Assembly: GCA_026988815.1 (NCBI GenBank)
Contig: JALSKP010000724.1
Location: forward strand, 1 to 39,604
Reading direction: 5' to 3'
Length of the DNA stretch: 39,604 nucleotides
DNA from: Myxococcales bacterium
GTDB lineage: Bacteria; Myxococcota_A; Bradymonadia; Bradymonadales; Bradymonadaceae
The first letter of the stretch is position 1, and each line of letters starts with the position of its first letter. The translations under genes and the position numbers were made by a program. This document shows, in pieces, positions 1-9,211 of this stretch. The notes under the pieces were generated by a model that did no database searches, had not been told where the DNA came from, and was given only the letters and a program-made list of their open reading frames with translations.

Positions 1-1
1 C

Positions 2-448
2 CAAGCGATGGGCGCTTTTGACAAATCTCGTCCCTTCGTGGCCTCAGCCTCGGTTGGTCTTGCTCGGGCGGCCTATGAACATGCTCGCTCCTACGCGCTT
101 GAACGACACACCTTCGGAAAGCCGATTGCCAAACATCAAGCTATCAGTTTTATGCTTGCAAATATGGTCATGAACATCGAAGCCGGACGACATTTGGTAC
201 GTAAATCTGCGTGGCTTCACGACCAGAAAACGAAGAACACAATGGAAGCAGCGATGGCCAAAGCCTTCTGTGCCGATATGGCAAACCAAGTCGCGACCGA
301 CGCGGTTCAGATCCACGGCGGCAATGGGTATAGTAAAGAATACCCTGTCGAAAAATTGTTTCGTGATGCGAAGATTTTTCAGATTTATGAAGGAACATCT
401 CAGATTCAAAGACTCATCATTTCTCGTGAACTTCTGTCTCGAGGCTAA
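2..448 (+). CDS. Acyl-CoA dehydrogenase, C-terminal part (5' end outside window)
   Basis: Frame open to the window edge; motifs [39 protein letters not shown] and [42 protein letters not shown] are typical of ACAD C-terminal domains. Confidence 0.95.
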   Translation, partial: QAMGAFDKSRPFVASASVGLARAAYEHARSYALERHTFGKPIAKHQAISFMLANMVMNIEAGRHLVRKSAWLHDQKTKNTMEAAMAKAFCADMANQVATDAVQIHGGNGYSKEYPVEKLFRDAKIFQIYEGTSQIQRLIISRELLSRG

Positions 449-449
449 A

Positions 450-863
450 TTAATCCAGGAGATTAATTTTTTTAGGCGTGCCTTCGGCGCGTTTTTTTTC
501 GCCCAATTTTACTATCATATCGAAGAGTCCTCGATCTAATTTTAGCCATGCTTCTTGGACGTGGATAGGGACATCAAATTCCAATAGAATTTCTTTGAGG
601 ATGGTGTGGCGCCGATTAAAATGGCCTGCTGTGATTGGTAACTCTTCGTGCGCCTTTCTTAAATTCAAACCTTCGTAAACATGATTACGATTTCCCAAAT
701 TAGCCATCAGCCAACTCGTTTGTGATTTTACTAATTTTTCTTTCTCGTGCGGAGCGAAAAGAAAACCAATAAGAGGGTCTATAAAAAGACGATCATAGAA
801 GGCATTGAGAAGCAGATTCAACTCTTCTTGGCCACCCACAGCGGCGTCGAGATCAAAACTCAT
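450..863 (-). CDS. Truncated hemoglobin-like globin
   Basis: LLNAFYDRLFIDPLIGFLF...LGNRNHVYEGLNLRKAHEELPITAGHFNRRHTILKEILLEFDVP matches the truncated globin layout with proximal-His region; overlaps the upstream gene by ATGA. Confidence 0.8.
   Translation of the reverse strand: MSFDLDAAVGGQEELNLLLNAFYDRLFIDPLIGFLFAPHEKEKLVKSQTSWLMANLGNRNHVYEGLNLRKAHEELPITAGHFNRRHTILKEILLEFDVPIHVQEAWLKLDRGLFDMIVKLGEKKRAEGTPKKINLLD
477..499 (+). terminator. Rho-independent-type terminator for the acyl-CoA dehydrogenase gene
   Basis: cgtgcc-ttc-ggcgcg 6-bp stem (one G-T wobble) followed by 8 T (492-499), 29 nt after the stop codon; lies inside the 3' coding end of the convergent globin gene. Confidence 0.6.
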
Positions 864-2569
864 GCGCTAAGAATGAAGGTTAGGCCACCGAGAATGGCAT
901 CCATGATGGTCGAGATATTCTGAGATTGGAGCTTCGAAATATGAATACTGCGGTCGCCCCACCACTCACATTTTTGCTCGGCAGAAACACGAACGACGCG
1001 GACGCGCAGGGCGTTGTGGTTAAGTGTGGCTGAGACGGCTGGTATGGGAACGCGAAAGGAAAACTGAAAAGGTTTTTCCCGAACACCAATGATAAACACC
1101 GGACTTGGCTTAACAATTTGGTTCAAATCTGGACTTCGAAAAGGATCAAATAAAACAGGCAAATCCATGAGCGGGCGAAAAGCGTCGACCAAATCCACAA
1201 ATTTTTCCTCTAAACCCAACTTCGAATGATTGTGAAACCGGCGTTCCCAAATCATCTCTGCGCGAGGATATTGGTTCTCTAAAGTTTCCCTCATTGATAG
1301 CGTTGTCGATAATTTTTCATCCTCATCGAGTTCAAAAAATTTCGACACGATCAAGTTTCGCGCTGCGCTAAGAGCACTTGAGGTAAGGTGATGATCGTAG
1401 GAAGGAGCGGGGGATTGACGCGTACTAAGTTTGATTCCAACCGCCGGTAGATTCCCAGGAATTTTTAGGATCTCATTGGTCGCCTCTTCTTCTCGAAAAG
1501 GAATGAGGACGTGAGAGGGAAGGGTCTTATCAATGCCGATGAGAAGATCGCGTAAAGCAGTAATTTCTCGTTGCGACCAACACACCACCGGCGATGACCA
1601 GGGTAATTCTTGAGGTAAGGAAAGCCCGAAAAGCTCGCCGGCCGGTTTTGTGACTTTTAGTTTTCCGATATCGGAGGCCCATGCGACGCCAAAAAGCTGT
1701 CGTTCTCTCTGCACCATATTAGAAAAAGCCAATACCACGCCTCCGAAGGCGGGCCATCGTCTTAAGCACAGCTCCTCCCCATCAGCGAAAAGCGTTTCTG
1801 CGAACGCGGAGAGACATTTTTCGCTTATATCGGCGTCCAACGAAAGCGCCCTTAGCTCTTGTCCAACATTTTTTAGTTGAGACTGTTTGGTCAACGAGAG
1901 GCTATCCCATGTTAATTTCGGGAGGAGGGTTCCTACCTCGTTAAAGTCAGTATCAAAAAGACGTGCATTGACCCACTCTTCTACGCTTTCCACAAAAGGT
2001 CGGTCTTGGATACCCTCCCAATCAGGCCAACTTGCTGCCGAAAAATCGGGTGGAGTCAGAACGAGCTTCTCGCCTTCGGTCGTTAGAAAGTCGGCAATTT
2101 GGTTGATCCGTTTCTGAAAAACTTGAATACGGCTTGTGACGAAACTCCCGATCGATGTCGCTCGAACAAAGTTTTTTTGCGATCGTTTCAAACGGGATGC
2201 AAGATTTTTCCGAAAGCGTTCATCGGATTGAAATAAAAGCGCGATGTTGAGTTGAGAAACCTGGAGGGTTTGGGCAATCGGATCGGCGAGTGCCTGAAAC
2301 AAATCCTCGTCTGAAATACGTGAGAGAAGTTCAATGTTGAGTTCGAGAACGTCTCCGTCAAAATCCAGCGCCACACGTCGCCCCTTCTTAAAAATCGTCT
2401 CTTTGAGGATGGGCATTAGAATCACTTGTGCAACTTTATTAAGTCGCAGCATTTGTTCATCTTGGGCAATTTCTTTCTCAGCTAAGATAAGGGAAAACAA
2501 CTCAAGATAGTCGTTGATAACGCTTTGAGCGATATCGGCTACCCTAGATTCGAGGCGTTTTGTCTGCAA
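860..2569 (-). CDS. Hypothetical protein (569 aa), no recognised domain
   Basis: Long ORF, coding-like composition, between and co-oriented with 2599..3630 and 450..863. Confidence 0.8.
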   Translation of the reverse strand: MQTKRLESRVADIAQSVINDYLELFSLILAEKEIAQDEQMLRLNKVAQVILMPILKETIFKKGRRVALDFDGDVLELNIELLSRISDEDLFQALADPIAQTLQVSQLNIALLFQSDERFRKNLASRLKRSQKNFVRATSIGSFVTSRIQVFQKRINQIADFLTTEGEKLVLTPPDFSAASWPDWEGIQDRPFVESVEEWVNARLFDTDFNEVGTLLPKLTWDSLSLTKQSQLKNVGQELRALSLDADISEKCLSAFAETLFADGEELCLRRWPAFGGVVLAFSNMVQRERQLFGVAWASDIGKLKVTKPAGELFGLSLPQELPWSSPVVCWSQREITALRDLLIGIDKTLPSHVLIPFREEEATNEILKIPGNLPAVGIKLSTRQSPAPSYDHHLTSSALSAARNLIVSKFFELDEDEKLSTTLSMRETLENQYPRAEMIWERRFHNHSKLGLEEKFVDLVDAFRPLMDLPVLFDPFRSPDLNQIVKPSPVFIIGVREKPFQFSFRVPIPAVSATLNHNALRVRVVRVSAEQKCEWWGDRSIHISKLQSQNISTIMDAILGGLTFILSA

Positions 2570-2598
2570 AAAATCTTACCTGGTTTGAGGAGATACAT

Positions 2599-3630
2599 TT
2601 ACTCTACTACGAGAGAGAGGGGATCGAAAATAGCTAATTTGGGCCATTGGTGAAGTAATTTTTTTTCAATCTCTCCGCACGCGAAACGGTGTCCTTTAAC
2701 CGAAGTTGGATTGACCGAAATTGCAATAATCGCGTTTCCTTCGAAGGTTTCGATCGTCCATTTTTTTAACAACCTCCTTTTCACATGTTTTGATAAATGG
2801 AGCGATGTTGGGTCCCTCAAAATAATAAAGGAAGGGTCTTTTCTGTCCGGCAATTTTAAAAGATTTTTAGCGATGCTATCACTTAACATGCCCACGATTG
2901 CGATGCCTCGCGTCTGCGTCGTCCATAATTTTTCGGAATCTGAAAGCCCCAAAAGAGCAGAAGGATGAGAAAGAGGAAGGGCAATATTGGGCCCGCCGAT
3001 GAGCGATCGCTCCTGCGTCATGGCCTCTTGAAAAAGAGAAGCTCTCCAACCCGTCGCGCGAGAAATACTAAAATCTTTTACGATTTCTTTTGTCTTGATC
3101 AAGATTTCCTCAAGGGTCTCACCGGCAACAGCACCTGTTGAAAGAATGATCCCGTCGCAAACTCTTCCATGTGCGGCCATCAAACGGCCATAAGCACCGT
3201 CCATAAAAATATGTTCTACGGGACATTCTTTTTGAACTTCCGCTAAGTCTTGGCGATGGCGAAGACCGGTCAATACGATTTCGCCAGCCTTAACGACTTT
3301 GGCAATCACGGTTTCGCCGAGAGGGGTGTGAATTCCTAGTGCCGTTTGAATTTTTAAGGTCGCACTCGAACATTCCAACATTTTTTGCGTCGTTATACAC
3401 CACTGTCCCTCATAGAGAAAAACAGGGGGCTTGGGGGTGCCCAATAAAGCGTCAAGTCTCTCGCCATCAAGTCCAATCGATAGCGCGAGAACGTGTTTCT
3501 TTAACGCAAAAGCACGTGCGAGGCACCAATTGAGCGTGGTCGTTTTTCCGCTATTTTTGGCCACTCCAACAAAGGCGATCCGTCGTTCTTTAAATATTTC
3601 CCTATCTAATCTGTCTTGCAATTCTGTCAT
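2599..3630 (-). CDS. P-loop NTPase-type protein, resembling the KamB-type aminomutase reactivase subunit (tentative)
   Basis: Walker A-like FVGVAKNSGKTTTLN near the N-terminus; ALSIGLDGERLD, TPKPP and DGIILSTGAVAGETLEE segments recall KamB-like proteins; assignment from memory only. Confidence 0.55.
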   Translation of the reverse strand: MTELQDRLDREIFKERRIAFVGVAKNSGKTTTLNWCLARAFALKKHVLALSIGLDGERLDALLGTPKPPVFLYEGQWCITTQKMLECSSATLKIQTALGIHTPLGETVIAKVVKAGEIVLTGLRHRQDLAEVQKECPVEHIFMDGAYGRLMAAHGRVCDGIILSTGAVAGETLEEILIKTKEIVKDFSISRATGWRASLFQEAMTQERSLIGGPNIALPLSHPSALLGLSDSEKLWTTQTRGIAIVGMLSDSIAKNLLKLPDRKDPSFIILRDPTSLHLSKHVKRRLLKKWTIETFEGNAIIAISVNPTSVKGHRFACGEIEKKLLHQWPKLAIFDPLSLVVE

Positions 3631-3703
3631 ATTTTTTTATTCATGGACCCAAGGCAATACTACGAAACCTGGCTCGCGTCCACCAGGTGTTTAGTAACTC
3701 AAT

Positions 3704-4495
3704 TTAGTATTTTGGCAGGGTGTTAACCGGCGCCGATTTAGATTGACGCAATTTGACCAGATATTTCGCAAAGGCAACGACGCTGTCGTGTAACCCTCCT
3801 GATTTTGAAATATGGTGGATAACCGAAAAATTGATGCTCGGTAAAATGCGAAGTGTGCTTCCCGTACGCGTGAAAGGATTTTGCACGACCGCTTCCCGCA
3901 CCAGGGGTTCTTTGAACCACCGACTGCTCGTCACCACTTCGCTAATAAGGCGTTCGTAACTGGGTCGTCTGGCGGCAATAAGCTGGACATCTTTGACTTT
4001 TAGTCTTGGATTTCGAAGAACCTCTCGAAGAACCCTTGGGTTGGGATCATTTTGTAAGAATTTCCATAAGGTCGCGTGGGTTCTGGCGAGCGAACATCGT
4101 TCGCCCAGCGTTGTATCCCTCGATATGGGTAGGCGGACTTCGGGAAGTTTTGCGGCTCGTATCATTTCCCGATGATTCGGAGGATCGCGAAGGAGGAATA
4201 GAACCCCTTCTCGTTCTTCGTTGGCCGCGATCAAGAAAAGGGACTTAAACATTTCATAATGATCTGCGCATGCTCGAGTCTCAATGAGCGCACCCGCTAG
4301 CGCTACCATGGCGTCTATTTCCACGCTTTGCCCCCAAATTGCGCCACGTAGAATTTGGTCAATCATCCATACCGCATCATTGTTTGATGGATCAAAAATG
4401 AGATCTCTGGCTACCGAACGGCGCATGAGCGCTTCATCGAGAGAAGCAAAGCGTCTGAGATAATGTTGGTACTTTTTTCTTAGGGGATCGATCAT
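3704..4495 (-). CDS. Hypothetical alpha-helical repeat-like protein
   Basis: Repeated short NP-containing units (NDPNPRVLREVLRNPRLKVKDVQLIAARR, REAVVQNPFT) suggest HEAT/leucine-rich-repeat-variant-like helices. Confidence 0.65.
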   Translation of the reverse strand: MIDPLRKKYQHYLRRFASLDEALMRRSVARDLIFDPSNNDAVWMIDQILRGAIWGQSVEIDAMVALAGALIETRACADHYEMFKSLFLIAANEEREGVLFLLRDPPNHREMIRAAKLPEVRLPISRDTTLGERCSLARTHATLWKFLQNDPNPRVLREVLRNPRLKVKDVQLIAARRPSYERLISEVVTSSRWFKEPLVREAVVQNPFTRTGSTLRILPSINFSVIHHISKSGGLHDSVVAFAKYLVKLRQSKSAPVNTLPKY

Positions 4496-4510
4496 TAAAC
4501 GACCAAAGTG

Positions 4511-6187
4511 CTATTGGTCGATCAGCGTACGAAGGGAAAGTTTTCGGAAAGAATCCCCTTTCCGAAAAACCACGAAAAAAGGCGTGCTTCCTTTTTTAAG
4601 TATATCGACCTTTTTTGTAGATAGAGATTTTCCTTTTCCCCTTTCTTTAAACTGAGAGATATCTAAATGCTCGCCTATGTGAACCTCTTGTTTTTCCTCG
4701 CCATCTTTTGTGGAGATGACAACGTAGATGGTATTGGCGTTTTTACTTTTGTCGTTGGGATTATGGACTGAACCGTTGACGATTAAAACATGATTTTTCT
4801 TCGTGAGTTCGTAGGGAATCGCTGTGACGTCGCTGATATAAAGATCGCGTTGGGAAGTATCGGTTTTGTAGGGTTTACCCTCGAAAGCGACTTCGAGCAT
4901 GTGGAGAGGATTATTGAAATCAAAGATTCCACCCGCTTTATACGCAATAAAAGCGATAAAGCATGCAGAAAGAAAAAGTGCGATAAACAGAGTATCAAAA
5001 AGGCGCCGAAAACTATTTCCACCAATTTTATGGGGTTTTAGCGCAATAGGTTGCCTGGCTCGCGTGGATTCTTTGCGAGGCGAACGCTTTCCAGACTTTG
5101 CACCTTCAGATGGTTTCTTTCTTGGCTTATTGATGACCTGGGGCTTTATAGCGAGCTCAAGTTTAGGCTCTCTTTTCTCGACTTTGACGTCGGTTTTTTT
5201 CTCCTCTTTATCTGCTCGTAGGTCGACATGAATAGGAATATCTTTGTTTTCCGCTTCGCTAACTTCTGATGAAGCTCCTAGGGATTCGAAACTTCTCGCG
5301 CTCCCACCTCTCGAAAAATAATCTTCTCCGTTTTTCGAATCGTCCAAAGAATTACTTTGGAAATCTGTTGGTGGCGACGGATTTTCACGGGCGGGTGGAA
5401 GAGAGGGAGGTTTTGCTTTCGTTTCCACAACAGAAATTTCAGACATCGCGATGCTTTCATTTTCTTGCGAAGAAATGTCGTTTGAGAAAGCAGGGTCACT
5501 AAAGAAAGACTTACTGTCTGTTGGAAAGAGCTCCTCTTCTTCAGGTTCGTCAAATGCGCCGAAAAAGGGGTCTTCAATTGAAGGATCGTTATTGGAAAAA
5601 TTGAAACCAGAATCATCGCCGAATAGATCCAAATGATCGGAGGGAACCGGCGTTAGCTTTCTACGTGAAGAGGCGATCACCGGCTTGGCGGGGGGAATCG
5701 CGTCGGATTTTTCTTCAGCGAAGCCTTTTTCTTTGGTCGCAGGTGGTGTGATAATAGGCGTCAAAACTGGCGCCCTTAACGCTTTCATCGTCGGTTTAAC
5801 GGGCGCAAAAGTGCGTTGTTCTTCGTTCGAAAAGGAGTGCTGCGTTTTGTTGGCTTGAACACCTTTGGTTCGCGGAGAGGTCCCGGTTCGGGCGGGGGCA
5901 CCAAAGCGTGTTTCTCCTCCACGTTCAATGGTTTCGAGCTGATGAGTTTCCCGGATCTGTTCAATTTTTGGGCGGTGGGGACCGCCTATTTGTGTTGCAT
6001 TGGGATCCACATGGCTTCGATTTTTTTCTTTATCGCTGCTTTTATAAAAAATTTCTGTTCTGTCGTCGGTAATTCGGACGCGAAAAAGATGATTACATTT
6101 TGAACATCTTAGTTTGGCACCTTTGGCCGGAATTTTTTCTTTAGCTAGATTGAAACCGGTTTGACATTCTGGGCACCTAACGATCAT
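4511..6187 (-). CDS. MJ0042-type zinc-ribbon protein with disordered linker, one TM helix and DUF3426-like C-terminal domain
   Basis: MIVRCPECQTGFNLAKEKIPAKGAKLRCSKCNHLFRV (CxxC...CxxC) at the N-terminus; TM FDTLFIALFLSACFIAFIAYKAGG; C-terminal VLIVNGSVHNPNDKS...; start chosen at MIVRCPEC rather than the upstream ORF start. Confidence 0.8.
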   Translation of the reverse strand: MIVRCPECQTGFNLAKEKIPAKGAKLRCSKCNHLFRVRITDDRTEIFYKSSDKEKNRSHVDPNATQIGGPHRPKIEQIRETHQLETIERGGETRFGAPARTGTSPRTKGVQANKTQHSFSNEEQRTFAPVKPTMKALRAPVLTPIITPPATKEKGFAEEKSDAIPPAKPVIASSRRKLTPVPSDHLDLFGDDSGFNFSNNDPSIEDPFFGAFDEPEEEELFPTDSKSFFSDPAFSNDISSQENESIAMSEISVVETKAKPPSLPPARENPSPPTDFQSNSLDDSKNGEDYFSRGGSARSFESLGASSEVSEAENKDIPIHVDLRADKEEKKTDVKVEKREPKLELAIKPQVINKPRKKPSEGAKSGKRSPRKESTRARQPIALKPHKIGGNSFRRLFDTLFIALFLSACFIAFIAYKAGGIFDFNNPLHMLEVAFEGKPYKTDTSQRDLYISDVTAIPYELTKKNHVLIVNGSVHNPNDKSKNANTIYVVISTKDGEEKQEVHIGEHLDISQFKERGKGKSLSTKKVDILKKGSTPFFVVFRKGDSFRKLSLRTLIDQ

Positions 6188-6683
6188 GTGGTAAATTCCT
6201 ATAAGGGTTATGTGTGGTTCCAATAAGGGTCGAATCTTTTGGAGCTAACACATTTTCGATGCGTAGCAGCGTCTTTTCGATGTGTTGAACGCGTACTTCT
6301 AAGCTGCTTATCTTTTGTTCTAGTTTAGGGAACTTGCTCGATTTTGAAAAGGCGTCTTTGAGATCTTCGACAATCATTTCTTTCAAGGCCGCCACATCTA
6401 ATTGAAGTTCCTGAATGGGACTTGGCTCTTTCTTTTCGATACTCCCTGCTTGAATCATCGATCGCAAGGTCGACAGAGAAAGTACGTTTTGCTGAGCTTT
6501 CTCGCGCTCAAAAATAATCTGAGCAAAGGTAGAGTTGGTAATGTCTTCTTTGGTTTTATTATCAAAGATTCGTAAATCCTCTCCCTCCTCCACCATTGCT
6601 TGAATCTGCTCTAAGGTAACGTAGGTACTATGTTTGGTATCGTAGAGTTTTCGATTTGCATATCGCTTGATTATTCGAGTCAT
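6177..6683 (-). CDS. phaR: Polyhydroxyalkanoate synthesis regulator PhaR-like DNA-binding protein
   Basis: N-terminus MTRIIKRYANRKLYDTKHSTYVTLEQIQAMVEEGEDLRIFDNKTKEDIT is the characteristic PHA/PHB accumulation regulator DNA-binding domain. Confidence 0.9.
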   Translation of the reverse strand: MTRIIKRYANRKLYDTKHSTYVTLEQIQAMVEEGEDLRIFDNKTKEDITNSTFAQIIFEREKAQQNVLSLSTLRSMIQAGSIEKKEPSPIQELQLDVAALKEMIVEDLKDAFSKSSKFPKLEQKISSLEVRVQHIEKTLLRIENVLAPKDSTLIGTTHNPYRNLPHDR

Positions 6684-6686
6684 CTC

Positions 6687-7601
6687 TTAAAAGTCTAGAC
6701 CACCCGAAAAAGTTGCTTGAGAAACGTCTCCGATCACGCCTTCAAGAACGAAGTTTAGAATCCAAACGTTGAGACGAGCGCCAAAAAAGAAACGGTTGAT
6801 TTGCGCTGTTTCTGTTTCAAAAACGAATTCTGGACTAAAGGTCGTCGATCCCGTTCCGTTCGGATTGGTCCGATCAAATTGAGGAGATCGCGGGTCTTGC
6901 GGGTAGGCATTTAACAGACGGCTTGTCCCAAAAACAACCATTAGTTGGTACCCAACGTAGGGTGTAACTTGCATGACGCCCGAAATACCGAAGGCTTTGG
7001 AGGCCGAAATATCTCCCCCTGTTGTGATAAGTTGCAGATCTCTTGAGCCCAAAAGCGTATTAACCGTTCCGCGTACGGCCAAATCCGGGAAGTATTTAAA
7101 CCCCTCGTTCAATGCCCATTTAATATCTGTTCCTAGCGTGAACATTTCACTCTTGAGCAAATAACCCATATTTCCGGCAACTTCGAAGGAAAAAGGGAGT
7201 CCTTTTCTTACTTGAAGATGACCGGTAAACATCGTGCTTTCGGGAGCGCGATCTTTGACCCCTTTTTGCCAATGCTCGGCATTCTTATCGATAAAACTTA
7301 AACTCGTCATGAGATTTACCGCAAAACCAGCTTCTCCCAAGGTTTCGGCAGGGTTGGCGATACGCGGCCCCATAACCTGGCCCATATCCTGAACCAAACC
7401 CTTAAAAAGTTTCTCGTCAGGTGTAACGGTGCCGCATGCATTCGGGCACGCGTTTCCATATTCTGAAGGATTAAAGGTAGAGAATCTCGATAAAACAAGG
7501 TCGTTGTCGCCAGCGAAAGCCGTGCTGCTAAGACCTAAGACGAGAATATTTACAATGGTTAATAACCAGAGAAATGATTTGGATTGTCGAAAGCAACTCA
7601 C
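6687..7601 (-). CDS. Probable secreted/outer-membrane beta-barrel-like protein
   Basis: N-terminal signal peptide (FLWLLTIVNILVLGLSSTAFA); alternating aromatic/hydrophobic strands and C-terminal ...FSGGLDF. Confidence 0.65.
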   Translation of the reverse strand: MSCFRQSKSFLWLLTIVNILVLGLSSTAFAGDNDLVLSRFSTFNPSEYGNACPNACGTVTPDEKLFKGLVQDMGQVMGPRIANPAETLGEAGFAVNLMTSLSFIDKNAEHWQKGVKDRAPESTMFTGHLQVRKGLPFSFEVAGNMGYLLKSEMFTLGTDIKWALNEGFKYFPDLAVRGTVNTLLGSRDLQLITTGGDISASKAFGISGVMQVTPYVGYQLMVVFGTSRLLNAYPQDPRSPQFDRTNPNGTGSTTFSPEFVFETETAQINRFFFGARLNVWILNFVLEGVIGDVSQATFSGGLDF

Positions 7602-7699
7602 GCTAACCTCTATTTAAAGATTTCAAATGTTTACACCAATAATACCAGGTTTCGCAACGATCTTACGATTTATTCAACAGTCCCCAATCAGAATATTGA

Positions 7700-7971
7700 A
7701 TTTACACCCCAACCTCCTCCTCGTTTGAAAACTATCCACTCGAAGAGGTCGTCGCGTTTTTTGAAAAACGTATCACCTAGGGAGAGAAGGCCCTCAAGAT
7801 CGCGCGTCGGAAAAGAAGAAAAAAGTGATTGGTATGAAAAAATGTTACGAACTCAATCCCAAAAGCAGCCGCGTAAAACGGTCAAGATGTCGATTGCGAG
7901 GCGTTCTTGAAAACGATGCCTTTTTTGTCAAAGTTTTTAAAGACAGCCTCGCCGTCAAATTTTTTGAATAG
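7700..7971 (+). pseudogene. Possible decayed coding remnant
   Basis: Frame 1 reads SSSFENYPLEEVVAFFEKRIT-[TAG 7778]-GEKALKIARRKRRKK-[TGA 7826]; frame +2 from 7834 reads MKKCYELNPKSSRVKRSRCRLRGVLENDAFFVKVFKDSLAVKFFE-stop; frame change coincides with the A-rich run 7811-7824. Confidence 0.3.
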
Positions 7972-7987
7972 TTGATTTTCGGATGCA

Positions 7988-8075
7988 TGTAGGTTGCGGT
8001 TGACGGAGCGGAGCGACGAAACCCAACAAGATACCGTTGGGTTTCGTCGCTTCGCTCCGTCAACCACAACCTACA
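7988..8075. repeat. Long palindromic (REP/MITE-like) hairpin element
   Basis: 40-nt arms tgtaggttgcggttgacggagcggagcgacgaaacccaac / gttgggtttcgtcgcttcgctccgtcaaccacaacctaca, 38/40 complementary, 8-nt loop aagatacc. Confidence 0.9.
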
Positions 8076-8159
8076 CCGGCTAGCAAGCATTGAAGTTTTA
8101 TTTGTCTCTCCCGTCAAACTCACTATCTTGCTGATCCAAGAGGTCGCAAAGGAGTGTCT

Positions 8160-9194
8160 ATGCGTGGTTTTTTTCTTTTCAGTTTTATCGCTTTCTTCGC
8201 CTCTTGTACGGATGCTAATCCGGGCTATCAGTCCGATCCCTCGCTGCCCGGCGAGTGTCGGCGTGGTGAGGCGATCAACCAAACCTTTGATAACTTTGAG
8301 CAAAGCGATCTGCTCGATATTCTCTTTGTAGTCGACGCTTCGGGAAACTCAGAAACCTTGCTGAACTTAACAAAAGAGGCCCTTCCGGGTTTTCTTGAAC
8401 GCTTTGAAAACAAAGAAATCCACGTCAAAATGGGCGTGGCGACGACGCAGCGAAAATCAAAAATAAGTAGCGGCGAAAATTGCGCTGAATCTATTAAGAT
8501 TGTCGACAGTGTGGATGATTCGAATTGGAAAGAAATCGCGGCCTGTAATACAACGCAAAAGCTCGAAGCCGATGCCGCCGACGAGCCCTTAAGTGTTGCC
8601 TTGGCTCTGCAAAATTCTGCGCTTTGGCGAAAACGGGCCAAACGTTTGGTGGTCATCATTAGTCGCGATGACGATTGTTCGGGTGCCAATATTTCAGGTG
8701 ATAAGCCGCGGGAGAAATGCAATGACGCTGAACGAATGCCTCTTAATGTTTTCGAAGAGGGGTTCTTGAAGGACATCAAAAGCGAAGAAGGATTTACTTT
8801 GGCGATCATTGCAGGTCCTTCGTCAGGGGATGTCAATCGACCCGTTTGTAATTCAAGCGTTGGCCCCGTATACGCAGCCAATCGCCTGAACGAACTTGCC
8901 GATTCGCTCGGTGAACGCGCGATAAGGCAAAACCTTTGCGGCAACAATTTAGGACCGCCTTTGAAAAAAATCGCGGAAAAAATTGTCGCCTCAGGTACAA
9001 CTTTATGCGCTCAGAAAAAGATGGAACATGAACCCTTGCGTGTCGTTGATGGGGAAGATCGCATTCTCAATCTCGGTAAAGACGGGTTTATTTATGAGGC
9101 GGACCAACATTCCTGTGAAAATGGCGCAATTGTCTTGGATCATAGTGGCTCGCGAGCCCTAGAAGAGGTAAAAGTAACCTACTGCGTACTCTAG
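8160..9194 (+). CDS. Lipoprotein with vWA-like domain
   Basis: MRGFFLFSFIAFFASC lipobox; LLDILFVVDASGNSE (MIDAS-like) and RLVVIISRDDDCSG; AAGGAG 6 nt upstream of ATG 8160. Confidence 0.75.
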   Translation: MRGFFLFSFIAFFASCTDANPGYQSDPSLPGECRRGEAINQTFDNFEQSDLLDILFVVDASGNSETLLNLTKEALPGFLERFENKEIHVKMGVATTQRKSKISSGENCAESIKIVDSVDDSNWKEIAACNTTQKLEADAADEPLSVALALQNSALWRKRAKRLVVIISRDDDCSGANISGDKPREKCNDAERMPLNVFEEGFLKDIKSEEGFTLAIIAGPSSGDVNRPVCNSSVGPVYAANRLNELADSLGERAIRQNLCGNNLGPPLKKIAEKIVASGTTLCAQKKMEHEPLRVVDGEDRILNLGKDGFIYEADQHSCENGAIVLDHSGSRALEEVKVTYCVL

Positions 9195-9211
9195 GCTCCA
9201 AGGTTACTTAA

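Noticed and set aside
44-409. Minus-strand 121-aa ORF
   Set aside because: Antisense to the clear acyl-CoA dehydrogenase frame; no independent motif.
7584-7910. Plus-strand 108-aa ORF
   Set aside because: Arg/Ser/Lys-rich frame over an intergenic/pseudogene region; another frame looks more coding-like.
7845-8303. Minus-strand 152-aa ORF
   Set aside because: Runs through the palindromic repeat and the start of the vWA lipoprotein gene; low-quality composition, no RBS evidence.
8228-8947. Minus-strand 239-aa ORF
   Set aside because: Antisense to the lipoprotein gene with signal peptide and vWA-like motif; Ser-rich shadow frame.
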